In this document: positions 16,007-22,155 of the stretch, one piece after another
Numbering within the stretch: position 1 is the stretch's first letter
How the letters are laid out: each line of letters starts with the position of its first letter
Origin: Bacilli bacterium
Lineage (GTDB): Bacteria; Bacillota_I; Bacilli_A; RFN20; CAG-826
Assembly (NCBI GenBank): GCA_017445245.1
Contig: JAFSUM010000009.1
Location: forward strand, 1-41,517
DNA length: 41,517 bases
Direction of reading: 5' to 3'
Notes under the pieces: model-generated
Databases searched by the model: none
Told to the model about the DNA's origin: nothing
Seen by the model: only the letters and a program-made list of their open reading frames with translations
Position numbers and translations under genes: made by a program

Positions 16007-17059
16007 CTAGATGATGTCCATTAGACCGACGAAACTGAGGTCGAGGCTGAACTTGCCCGTGGCGAGGGAATCGGTGAGGTCGAGATCCCATCCTTCGATG
16101 TAAATGGAGATGACGATGCGATAGTCCTCGTTTGGATGAAGGGTCCCTAGGCATAGGGTGTCCCCGGCGGTGACCGCCTTTTCGGGGAGGATGAAGGAAG
16201 ATAGCGGATAGCTCTTTTCGACGGCGGGTTTGACCGAGGAGACATCAACTTTTTCGATGCCGGCCTTGTGGATAGCGTGGAAGGCCGAGTCATCGTCGAA
16301 GTCCTTTTCGTCCGTTTCGGGAGCGGGGAGGTAGGAGGGTTCGCCTTCGTATTCCCCATAAAGGATTTCCTTGCCGTCTTCGGAATCGTAGTAGCCGAGG
16401 TTGTTGCGGGCCTGAAGAGGTCCGGCGAAGACCGTTTTGCTCGCTTCTTCTTGGCCGGGCTCGGCGATATAGAAGGCGTCCTCGGTATAGAAGGAGACGC
16501 GAACGCAGTCGAGGACCTTGTTCAATTCGTCTTCCGAATAACCGGTCTGGGCGGCCAGTTCCCTGTTCCAGCGTTCGATGACCGTGGCCGAGGTGTTATG
16601 GCCGAGGTAGAGGTGGCAGGGCTGCGAGCAACGGAGGAACGCCTCGACCTGAACAAAGCCTTCGGTGGCCGCTTCGGTCATGGTGTTTTCTTTGCTCTTC
16701 CCGTAGGGAACGCGGAGGATGGGGGTCTTCTCGGCTTCGCTGGTGTTGAGCCAATTGGAGGAGAATGCGCTGGTGACGTCGCGGAGATGGACGTTGCGGT
16801 CGTAATTGGGGTCGATGATGCGCAGATCGTTCTCGTCGATCTTGTCCTGGTAGAGGATGCCATCGCCCTGACGGTAGCCGATCTGCATGGTCGTCGAGTC
16901 GTCGAGCTTCATGCCGATCTGTTCGATGCGGGCGAAGTCCGAGACTTGGAACCAGGCGAAGGTAGCCATGGTCGAGGTCGAAAGCGTCAATGCGAAAAGC
17001 CCGATGGTCGCAGCCAAGATCTTGCCTGAGAGGAAGGGGTTTTTCTTACGTTTGGACAT
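16007..17059 (-). CDS. SipW-dependent secreted protein (TFAWF)
   Basis: 350 residues. The basic start MSKRKKNPFLSGK, a hydrophobic segment and TFAWF at 33-37 give a SipW-class signal. The mature chain is acidic and beta-like and ends with IVISIYIEGWDLDLTDSLATGKFSLDLSF, equivalent to the VWLEGT...F strand pair that closes the other SipW substrates in this window. It follows the membrane-anchored relative at 17062 by 2 bp and precedes the AAA+ gene. Probably a structural subunit or assembly factor at the cell surface. Confidence 0.75.
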   Translation of the reverse strand: MSKRKKNPFLSGKILAATIGLFALTLSTSTMATFAWFQVSDFARIEQIGMKLDDSTTMQIGYRQGDGILYQDKIDENDLRIIDPNYDRNVHLRDVTSAFSSNWLNTSEAEKTPILRVPYGKSKENTMTEAATEGFVQVEAFLRCSQPCHLYLGHNTSATVIERWNRELAAQTGYSEDELNKVLDCVRVSFYTEDAFYIAEPGQEEASKTVFAGPLQARNNLGYYDSEDGKEILYGEYEGEPSYLPAPETDEKDFDDDSAFHAIHKAGIEKVDVSSVKPAVEKSYPLSSFILPEKAVTAGDTLCLGTLHPNEDYRIVISIYIEGWDLDLTDSLATGKFSLDLSFVGLMDII

Positions 17060-17061
17060 GA

Positions 17062-17961
17062 TTAGGAGCCGAAGTGAGCGGTGAGGGTGATGCCGGCGTT
17101 CTCCGGATAGGAGCCATAGCAGTCAGGGTCATAACCCTCGAAATAGGTGAGGATGGTGTAGCGGCGCACCTGCTTGGGTTCGAGGGTCTCATCCATGCGG
17201 ACGAGTTCCTCGACTTTCGGGCCGAAATTGGTGCAGTAACCGTTGCCTTCATCTAAATAGATGGGGGTGCGGATCGTGCCCTTTTTGGACTCGGAGTAGG
17301 TCGAGATGCATTCGCGGGTATCGGTTTCGCCCTCAGCCGTTCCTTGGCCTAGGTCGTTAGGGGCCGCGAAAACGGTGTGGGTCGCTTCGGAGCCGTCCTC
17401 GTTAGACGTATACACGACTGCGCGCATATAAGCATATGGAGAGACGGCGGCGTTGGTGGGGGAACTATAGGCGTCGAGGCTGAGGTAGAAGGTATAGTTT
17501 TGCTTTTCTTCCGCGGAGGAATTCTGGAGGTAGAACGTATAGGCGAGACCAATTTGCTGGTCCCCGTCGTTATAGAACGTGTAGGACCCGTCCATGTTGA
17601 CTTCGGGATCGTTCCACGCATTGGCGACGGCGGGAAGGATGACTTCGGCGGTGGTGGGGAAGGCGTTTTCGAGACCTTTGGCGTTGAGGTAGTAGACGCC
17701 GTCATCGTCGACGGACGCTTCGCCTCCACCTCGGGTCGCTTTTAAAACGACGTCCTTTAAATCTCCGCCACGGTCGATCTTGGTCGTAAAGCCATGCCCG
17801 TTGCCAGCGAAGACGGCAACGACGGCAATAAGCCCTGCGCCTACGAGCGAGACGCCGCCCACCCAGGGAATGACGCGCTTCAGCGCTCGAGTGCGCGCTA
17901 AAGAAAACGTCTTGGGAAAACGTGCGTCCTTGTCGGGAGTCGGTTCGGTATGTTTACTCAC
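17062..17961 (-). CDS. Membrane-anchored SipW-substrate-like sandwich protein; first gene of the long operon
   Basis: 299 residues from GTG 17961, chosen because GAGGAGGT lies 5 nt upstream. A cytosolic basic segment (1-30) leads into one TM (about 32-53). The extracytosolic domain has AYTFYLQNSS, YMRAVVYTSNEDG and, at the end, YTILTYFEGYDPDC...ITLTAHF, the same closing motif as the SipW substrates. No TFAWF motif is present, so it should stay in the membrane. It may be an anchor or initiator for the secreted subunits, a role like TapA in Bacillus; this is inference. Confidence 0.7.
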   Translation of the reverse strand: MSKHTEPTPDKDARFPKTFSLARTRALKRVIPWVGGVSLVGAGLIAVVAVFAGNGHGFTTKIDRGGDLKDVVLKATRGGGEASVDDDGVYYLNAKGLENAFPTTAEVILPAVANAWNDPEVNMDGSYTFYNDGDQQIGLAYTFYLQNSSAEEKQNYTFYLSLDAYSSPTNAAVSPYAYMRAVVYTSNEDGSEATHTVFAAPNDLGQGTAEGETDTRECISTYSESKKGTIRTPIYLDEGNGYCTNFGPKVEELVRMDETLEPKQVRRYTILTYFEGYDPDCYGSYPENAGITLTAHFGS

Positions 17962-18013
17962 GGATGACCTCCTCGGATATCAAAAGAAAGATACCCTTCG
18001 AGAGGATCTGTTT

Positions 18014-18119
18014 CGTGGCTTAGCCATAAAATCAGCCTGGAACAAATCTTCCAATGCCCTGCGGTTCGCTTTATCCCGAGTGCGTTTGCCCGACGCAAGA
18101 GGGGACTAGACGAGCCACG
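18014..18119 (-). promoter_or_regulatory. Structured 5' leader of the long operon, possible regulatory RNA
   Basis: The transcript from the 18149-18177 promoter has a leader of about 180 nt. Within it CGTGGCT (18119-18113) can pair with AGCCACG (18020-18014), closing about 106 nt that contain two smaller hairpins: TGCGT/ACGCA with a 7-nt loop and TGGAA/TTCCA with a 7-nt loop. A closed multi-stem domain upstream of a strong ribosome site is riboswitch-like. I could not match it to c-di-GMP, c-di-AMP, purine, TPP, SAM, FMN, glycine or ZTP consensus patterns. Confidence 0.45.
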
Positions 18120-18148
18120 CTTACCAAGTTCTTTGGTTCGCTGAGATT

Positions 18149-18177
18149 ATTTTAGGCTCTTCATGAGCGCGTTTCAA
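18149..18177 (-). promoter_or_regulatory. Promoter of the long operon
   Basis: On the minus strand TTGAAA (18177-18172) and TAAAAT (18154-18149) are separated by 17 bp, a good housekeeping sigma pattern. Transcription would start near 18142, about 180 nt before the GTG of the first operon gene. No other equally good promoter is seen in the operon, where genes overlap or are mostly separated by fewer than 15 bp. Confidence 0.65.
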
Positions 18178-18221
18178 GGCACCCCGTGTGAGTTTGCGCT
18201 TCGCATAATGCGCGCGTGGAC

Positions 18222-18253
18222 AAAAAAAGAAAAACGAGCCGGTCGGGCTCGTT
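18222..18253 (-). terminator. Rho-independent terminator of the two-TM protein gene
   Basis: Minus-strand stem AACGAGCC (18253-18246) and GGCTCGTT (18240-18233), 5-nt loop, followed by TTTTCTTTTTTTG. It stands 15 bp after the stop of the 127-residue gene and separates it from the long operon. Confidence 0.85.
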
Positions 18254-18267
18254 AGATTTCTTGGAGG

Positions 18268-18651
18268 TTATTCCTTCTTTTCCTTTTTGGCTTCTTCCTG
18301 CATCTCGCGGAGGACCTCTTCGCGGGCTTCGCGTTTGGCTTGTTCTTCGATGGCCTCGCGTTCGGTGGCGGAGAGGCTCGATTCGCGCTTGGTGGCGAAG
18401 ACGATGAGGTAGATGACGTCGATGGCCAGGATGATGAATAGCGGTAAGACGATGATTAAGAAGAACGGGGTCGAGTTGTTCTGGAACCAGCCGATGAGCG
18501 GTCCGTTCCTCATATTGAGTTCTTCGTGGTTGGGAAGATTGGGGTCGGCGATGGTGGCCATGACCCAAATCGAGACGACCAAGCAGAAAACGACGATGAC
18601 AAGTTCGATGGCACCGGCGGCAAATAGACGGATCTTCGTTTTCTTTTCCAT
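18268..18651 (-). CDS. Small protein with two TM helices and charged tail, unknown function
   Basis: 127 residues. TM helices at about 8-32 and 61-86 flank a polar loop (ADPNLPNHEELNMRNG). The C-terminal 40 residues are a charged helix (EREAIEEQAKREAREEVLREM). A similar alanine/glutamate/lysine tail occurs on the signal peptidase and the DUF2357-like protein of the neighbouring operon, hinting at interaction. No Shine-Dalgarno sequence is visible before ATG 18651. It has its own terminator. I do not recognise the family. Confidence 0.7.
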   Translation of the reverse strand: MEKKTKIRLFAAGAIELVIVVFCLVVSIWVMATIADPNLPNHEELNMRNGPLIGWFQNNSTPFFLIIVLPLFIILAIDVIYLIVFATKRESSLSATEREAIEEQAKREAREEVLREMQEEAKKEKKE

Positions 18652-18674
18652 GTATTCGATAGTGTAGCACCGTC

Positions 18675-18729
18675 AAAAAAGAAAAAGAAGAGGGGGCCCA
18701 CGTTACCTACGCCCGCGCGAACCCCTCTT
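18675..18729 (-). terminator. Terminator-like hairpin with no obvious upstream gene
   Basis: Minus strand: AAGAGGGG (18729-18722) pairs with CCCCTCTT (18695-18688), with a GC-rich interior, followed by CTTTTTCTTTTTT. It would end a minus-strand transcript coming from about 18740-18930, where I see no protein gene, so it may end a small RNA or simply block antisense read-through from the surface genes. Confidence 0.55.
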
Positions 18730-18830
18730 TCCAACGAGTTTTCATCGAATTCCGAAAAACATCGATGGCATCGAAACTTTTTTCTTTCAAAAAATGGGCC
18801 AGGTGGGTGGGAAACCATTTTTTGATGGGG

Positions 18831-18836
18831 TATAAT
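18831..18836 (+). promoter_or_regulatory. Probable -10 box of the first plus-strand surface gene
   Basis: TATAAT, with only a weak -35 (TGGGAA at 18808-18813, 17 bp away). The implied leader is about 90 nt and contains a hairpin CGTCAT-CGCCC-ATGACG at 18854-18870 and the shared motif described next. Confidence 0.5.
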
Positions 18837-18880
18837 TATGTCGTTCCAAAACCCGTCATCGCCCATGACGCGGAATGCGA

Positions 18881-18908
18881 ATTGCCCAAGTTTGCGGATC
18901 TCGCCATA
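18881..18908 (+). promoter_or_regulatory. Leader motif ATTGCCCAA-N13-GCCATA, copy 1
   Basis: ATTGCCCAA at 18881-18889 and GCCATA at 18903-18908, ending about 25 nt before the start codon of the surface gene at 18934. The same two blocks occur with N14 before the other plus-strand surface gene. The blocks are conserved although the sequence between them is not, as expected for a regulatory site rather than simple recent duplication. Confidence 0.4.
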
Positions 18909-18933
18909 AAGGTTCGTAAAGAAAGGAAAACAT

Positions 18934-19725
18934 ATGAAAACCAGAACCAAATTGGTCCTCGGGGCCTCTTGTCTTTCCTGCGCCGCTATTGCCGGCTTAG
19001 GAAGTTCGACCTTCGCGTGGTTCGTCACTCAGAACAACGTCTCCATCACCCACTCCCAGTTGGTCATTTCGACCACGAACCCGAGCCTTGAGCTCACCGT
19101 CACCCGCCTTGTCCCCACTGCGACCGAAACCCTCACCGTCACCGCGTCTGAAACCATCAGCGATCAAATCGATCTCTCCGATATTTCCAGCAAATTCGGC
19201 GAAACTTTCTATAAGAAAGCCGATAGTGGGGACAATTATTATGATCTCATCCCTGCCGAATCCCTTTCGGGTTCCGTCCTCCAATATGGCGTCAAGGTTT
19301 CCACGCTAGCCATGAAACGCCCGATGAACCTCTCCATCCGTTCTTCTATCACCGGTGCGAACCTCGCCGCGACCAATAACGTTCGTAACTGGGTCCGCAC
19401 CGCGGTCTACGAATGCACCGACGAAACGTACGCAGAACGTCTGACTACTGGAAAGGCGGTTGCCTTGATGTACAAAAAGACCCAGCAGAACTGCGACAAA
19501 TATGTCAGTGGAACATCCGAATCCGACGTCTCGACCTATACTGCTGCGGAACTTCAACAATACGGAAACCAAATTGATCTGAAGGAAAACATCGTAGATG
19601 CCAGCGTTTCCTTTTACAAAATCTCCGTTTGGTTGGAGGGAACTGCGGCAGCAAACCAGGACATTGCTCGTGGAGCGACATTCTCTGTCAGTACAGCTTT
19701 CGCTTTGAACGTACCGTCGCTTTAA
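18934..19725 (+). CDS. SipW-dependent surface protein (TFAWF), TasA/CalY-like
   Basis: 263 residues. GAAAGGAAAA precedes ATG 18934. The signal MKTRTKLVLGASCL... ends in TFAWF at 26-30, followed by VTQNNVSITHSQLVIST, the first strands of the mature domain. It closes with FYKISVWLEGTAA...FSVSTAFALN, the same closing motif as its neighbours. It is transcribed divergently from the long operon and ends at a strong terminator. It shares the basic layout of the next gene and 12 bp (TTCGCGTGGTTC, 19012-19023) of the inverted-repeat core described at 20001. Probably a fibre or coat subunit processed by the SipW enzyme nearby. Confidence 0.8.
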   Translation: MKTRTKLVLGASCLSCAAIAGLGSSTFAWFVTQNNVSITHSQLVISTTNPSLELTVTRLVPTATETLTVTASETISDQIDLSDISSKFGETFYKKADSGDNYYDLIPAESLSGSVLQYGVKVSTLAMKRPMNLSIRSSITGANLAATNNVRNWVRTAVYECTDETYAERLTTGKAVALMYKKTQQNCDKYVSGTSESDVSTYTAAELQQYGNQIDLKENIVDASVSFYKISVWLEGTAAANQDIARGATFSVSTAFALNVPSL

Positions 19726-19744
19726 TCCAAGCGATTAGCAAGAA

Positions 19745-19776
19745 GCTCGGGGCTCACCATAGCCCTGGGCTTTTTT
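19745..19776 (+). terminator. Rho-independent terminator
   Basis: GCTCGGGGCT (19745-19754) pairs with AGCCCTGGGC (19761-19770) using two G-U pairs, loop CACCAT, followed by six T. It separates the two plus-strand surface genes. Confidence 0.85.
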
Positions 19777-19810
19777 CATGTAAGCCCTTTCATTTTCGTT
19801 TTTTGCTCCC

Positions 19811-19816
19811 TATAAT
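19811..19816 (+). promoter_or_regulatory. Probable -10 box of the second surface gene
   Basis: TATAAT, with a poor -35 (TTTCAT at 19788-19793, 17 bp away). The leader would be about 100 nt. If the downstream segment inverts, this is the single promoter that drives either body. Confidence 0.5.
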
Positions 19817-19867
19817 AAACGTGCCTGTACATATAACGTTCGCCCTAAATGTCTTTATGTATTAGGT

Positions 19868-19896
19868 ATTGCCCAAACAATGGAACGGTTGCCATA
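19868..19896 (+). promoter_or_regulatory. Leader motif ATTGCCCAA-N14-GCCATA, copy 2
   Basis: ATTGCCCAA at 19868-19876 and GCCATA at 19891-19896, ending about 26 nt before ATG 19923. Position relative to the start codon matches copy 1 at 18881-18908. Confidence 0.4.
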
Positions 19897-19922
19897 GACC
19901 GGATCCAGAAAGGAATAATCAT

Positions 19923-20717
19923 ATGAAGACGAAAGCTAAACTCTTGTTAGCTATCTCCACCCTGAGTGCCGTCGTGCTTGCCGCAGGCGTCACTTCCACC
20001 TTCGCGTGGTTCACCACACAGAATCAAGCCACTTTCACCACTGGAACCCTTACGGTCGACACTCTTTCCAGCATCAAAGTCTCCGTTAAAGATATCGGTT
20101 ATGATGCCGAAGCGGATTTCTCCGCTGCCAGCGCGAATGTCACCGGGTCCAACAAAGCCTTGGGCCTTGTTTCTTCGGGCAACGCCCAATCCTTCTATGC
20201 GCCGGCCGAATTGAGCGACGATGCCGCGGACTACACGACAATGGCGGCCGTAACCAACTCTTCTGCTTGGACTGGTGCGAATAAATATGTTGGCTATATC
20301 CGTTATGTAGTTCATGTCACAGCGGATCCAGAAACTACTTCTCATGACTTGAAGGTTTACTTTACTTCTACTCCAAGTTCTGCCAATTTGGCTTCCTGCC
20401 TTAAAATTGGCTTCTATCCTTCTACCTCCGCTGGCGCCTTGGCTGACGGCGGATCTGTAACCATTTATTCAGATGATGGCGCAAATTTCTCACCGTTTAC
20501 CAGCACGATTGCGACGACTTCAACAGCAACCACCAATCTAAATACCATTGATACCTCCGCAGAGGCTTTAACTTTGGTTAGCGATTTCACGAATTCTTCT
20601 AGCGTAGCTGAAGCGTATTATGTAATTGCTCTTTGGGTTGAAGGCACGGAGGACAACGCTGTTAACGCTTTGGGCGGCGCGACCGAAACCTTTAAAGCAA
20701 CATTCATGCTCGATTAA
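19923..20717 (+). CDS. SipW-dependent surface protein in expression site (TFAWF), possibly phase-variable
   Basis: 264 residues from ATG 19923 (AGAAAGGAAT upstream); a longer frame from 19869 would put 18 polar residues before the signal. MKTKAKLLLAISTLSAVVLA leads to TFAWF at 26-30, then TTQNQATFTTGTLTVDTL. The end is YYVIALWVEGTEDNA...TFKATFMLD. The body is clearly related to the start-less inverted copy at 21366-22148 (compare GLVSSGNAQSFYAPAEL with GSVSSETGEDFYAPTVL). The codons for FAWFTT form a 17-bp sequence repeated in inverted orientation at the other copy. No terminator is seen after the stop; an IS remnant begins 22 bp later. Confidence 0.85.
   Translation: MKTKAKLLLAISTLSAVVLAAGVTSTFAWFTTQNQATFTTGTLTVDTLSSIKVSVKDIGYDAEADFSAASANVTGSNKALGLVSSGNAQSFYAPAELSDDAADYTTMAAVTNSSAWTGANKYVGYIRYVVHVTADPETTSHDLKVYFTSTPSSANLASCLKIGFYPSTSAGALADGGSVTIYSDDGANFSPFTSTIATTSTATTNLNTIDTSAEALTLVSDFTNSSSVAEAYYVIALWVEGTEDNAVNALGGATETFKATFMLD
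20001..20017 (+). repeat. Inverted repeat, left copy (candidate recombination site)
   Basis: TTCGCGTGGTTCACCAC, encoding FAWFTT of the expressed surface gene. An identical 17-mer lies on the minus strand at 22139-22123, in the same reading frame of the start-less copy. The core GTGGT-TC-ACCAC is itself palindromic, a common feature of tyrosine-recombinase sites. Homology between the two genes begins exactly at this repeat. Confidence 0.7.
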
Positions 20718-20739
20718 AAAGAGGCATTCTGTTTCTTTG

Positions 20740-21266
20740 GGGGCTGTTCGAAAACCAATAGGTGAGTAGATGGCCCCTTTTCCTTCGCCGCGGCGGAGGC
20801 CACCGCGGCGAATACCGCCTCCTCGTTCGGCGAGACGACCTTGTTTATGAATTTGCATATCGTGGAATGGTCCGGCCTGGCCTGCTGCGTCATGGCGATG
20901 AACCTGACGTCGTGGGCGATGGCGTCCTCGAGCTTCCTGAGCGTCGCCCTTCCGGTGGCGAAACCGTAGAGGACGGCGGCGAAAAGGCGATGGTAGTTGA
21001 CGCTTGGCCGGCCCCGTTCGGGCCTTCGTTTTTGACGTAGCGGCCAATGATCGAGCCGACCCCAGAAGACTCAAGAAAGAGCATGAAACGGCGAATTCTG
21101 TCGCCTTCCTCCTCAATGGGGTCGAAGGAAGGAAGCAAAAAGGACCTTTCCGTGGTAAAATCCGACATGGCAGATGCCTCCCTGAACAAGAGCATTCTAC
21201 CAAAAACGCCGGATCCATCGCGGTTCCGGCGTTTTGTTGTTGAAGAGCCAGTTTTTCAACAGCCCC
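20740..21266 (-). mobile_element. Internally deleted IS1182-like element
   Basis: The left end GGGGCTGTTCGAAAAC (20740-20755) and the right end, read inward, GGGGCTGTTGAAAAACTGG (21266-21248) are imperfect terminal inverted repeats of the type seen in IS1182-family elements. Between them only about 130 codons of transposase remain, with a frameshift. About 530 bp in all, so it cannot move by itself. No clear target duplication is visible. It lies between the two inverted surface-protein bodies. Confidence 0.65.
20741..21168 (-). pseudogene. IS1182-like transposase remnant (DUF772 region), frameshifted
   Basis: From ATG 21168 the chain starts MSDFTTERSFLLPSFDP and reads to GRYVKNEGPNGAG. It continues only in another frame, from about 21010, as RPSVNYHRLFAAVLYGFAT, then ATLRKLEDAIAHDVRFIAMT, a QARPDHSTICKF block and KVVSPNEEAVFAA. 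This is the N-terminal DUF772-type domain of IS1182/IS5-like transposases. The catalytic DDE part is deleted, and the frame runs out through the left element end. Confidence 0.7.
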
Positions 21267-21312
21267 TTTTTTGATGGCTCTGCAACTTCTAAGGCGGTTC
21301 ATGGCGGTTGGT

Positions 21313-21344
21313 CCGAAAAGAAAGGGCCGTCTCAATGACGACCC
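21313..21344 (-). terminator. Terminator of the start-less surface gene copy
   Basis: Minus strand GGGTCGTC (21344-21337) pairs with GACGGCCC (21331-21324) with one G-U pair, 5-nt loop, followed by TTTCTTTTC. It lies 22 bp after the stop codon, so the silent copy kept its own terminator although it lacks a start. Confidence 0.8.
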
Positions 21345-21365
21345 AAGGGAAGTTAAGGAGATAGA

Positions 21366-22148
21366 TTAGACAGAGAAGGTGAAATCGACTTTGACTTTTT
21401 CACCACCAGCAGTGTTCTGGTCTATGCCGTCTTCGGCAGTCCCTTCCATCCAGACAGCGACGCAGATGTCTTTAAAGGCCGGGCCTTCCGTAGAGGTGAA
21501 CTCCGAAGCAACTGTGATTGTGGCTTCGCCACTGGTAAGAGCGGTACGAGTAACAGTTGACTCACTATAAGTGCTGACGCCCGTTGCGGGTTTTTCGCCG
21601 TAATTGGAGTTGGCATAGACAGCATTCCATGTATCGGAGTTTGCCGGCTTGTTGCCGGTTAGCGCGGCAATTGTAGGCGTTTCGGCAGTTCTAGCTGTGC
21701 TATCTGCATCAGAAGGAGTAATACCATAGACAGCGACACGATACCATTTTGTGATATTCGCACCGGTCGGAGTGACTTTGATGTTGAGCTTGAGATCCTT
21801 ACCGCCATCACTCTCCTTTTCGGACATAACGAGAATGTTGTATTTGAGGTAGTCGCAGTACTTGTTGCCTGCAGCTTCAAGAGCATCCACTGCGTCTTGA
21901 TCATTAATTGCGGTTAAGGCAGTATTAGTGCCCAATACGGTCGGAGCATAGAAATCCTCGCCCGTTTCGGAACTCACGGAGCCAAGTTTACCGTTGGCAA
22001 TAGTAACCGATGTGTCAGCAGCAGAAGCGGGGCTTTCGCCAGCAACTTTAGCGGCATAGATTTTCAGTTTGGAAAGCGTGTGGACGGTTAAGTCACCAGT
22101 GTTGAACGTAACCTTGGATTTCGTGGTGAACCACGCGAAAGCGTAACG
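21366..22148 (-). pseudogene. Start-less copy of a SipW-type surface protein: silent cassette or pseudogene
   Basis: The minus-strand frame opens after a TAG at 22181-22179 and reads ...YRYAFAWFTTKSKVTFNTGDLTVHTLSKL and on to AVWMEGTAED...VKVDFTFSV, a full surface-protein body of about 257 residues. There is no ATG, GTG or TTG before a GTG at 21977, well inside the domain, and no hydrophobic signal segment. Similarity to the gene at 19923 starts precisely at FAWF. The remainder shows no stops or frameshifts, which argues for selection as a cassette rather than decay. Inversion between the 17-bp repeats would fuse it in frame to the promoter and signal at 19811-20000. Confidence 0.8.
22123..22139 (-). 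repeat. Inverted repeat, right copy (candidate recombination site)
   Basis: TTCGCGTGGTTCACCAC on the minus strand, identical to 20001-20017 and in the same codon phase. It lies 16 bp from the stop codon of the antitoxin gene. Confidence 0.7.
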
Positions 22149-22155
22149 GTACTTA

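Noticed and set aside
16147..18000. Long alternative frames rich in Ser/Pro/Arg over the minus-strand operon
   Set aside because: Typical antiparallel or shifted-frame products of GC-rich third positions, without ribosome sites.
18014..18119. c-di-GMP class I riboswitch before the operon
   Set aside because: GGGCAAAC occurs but the GAAA-capped P1b, the GACGCAAAGCC segment and the receptor do not follow, so the consensus is not met.
18510..19028. Minus-strand ORF of 172 codons over the surface gene leader
   Set aside because: It overlaps the two-TM gene and the leader in a meaningless frame and passes through a terminator hairpin.
20568..21335. Minus-strand ORF of 255 codons
   Set aside because: It runs across the IS remnant and the end of the surface gene in a frame unrelated to either the transposase or the surface protein.
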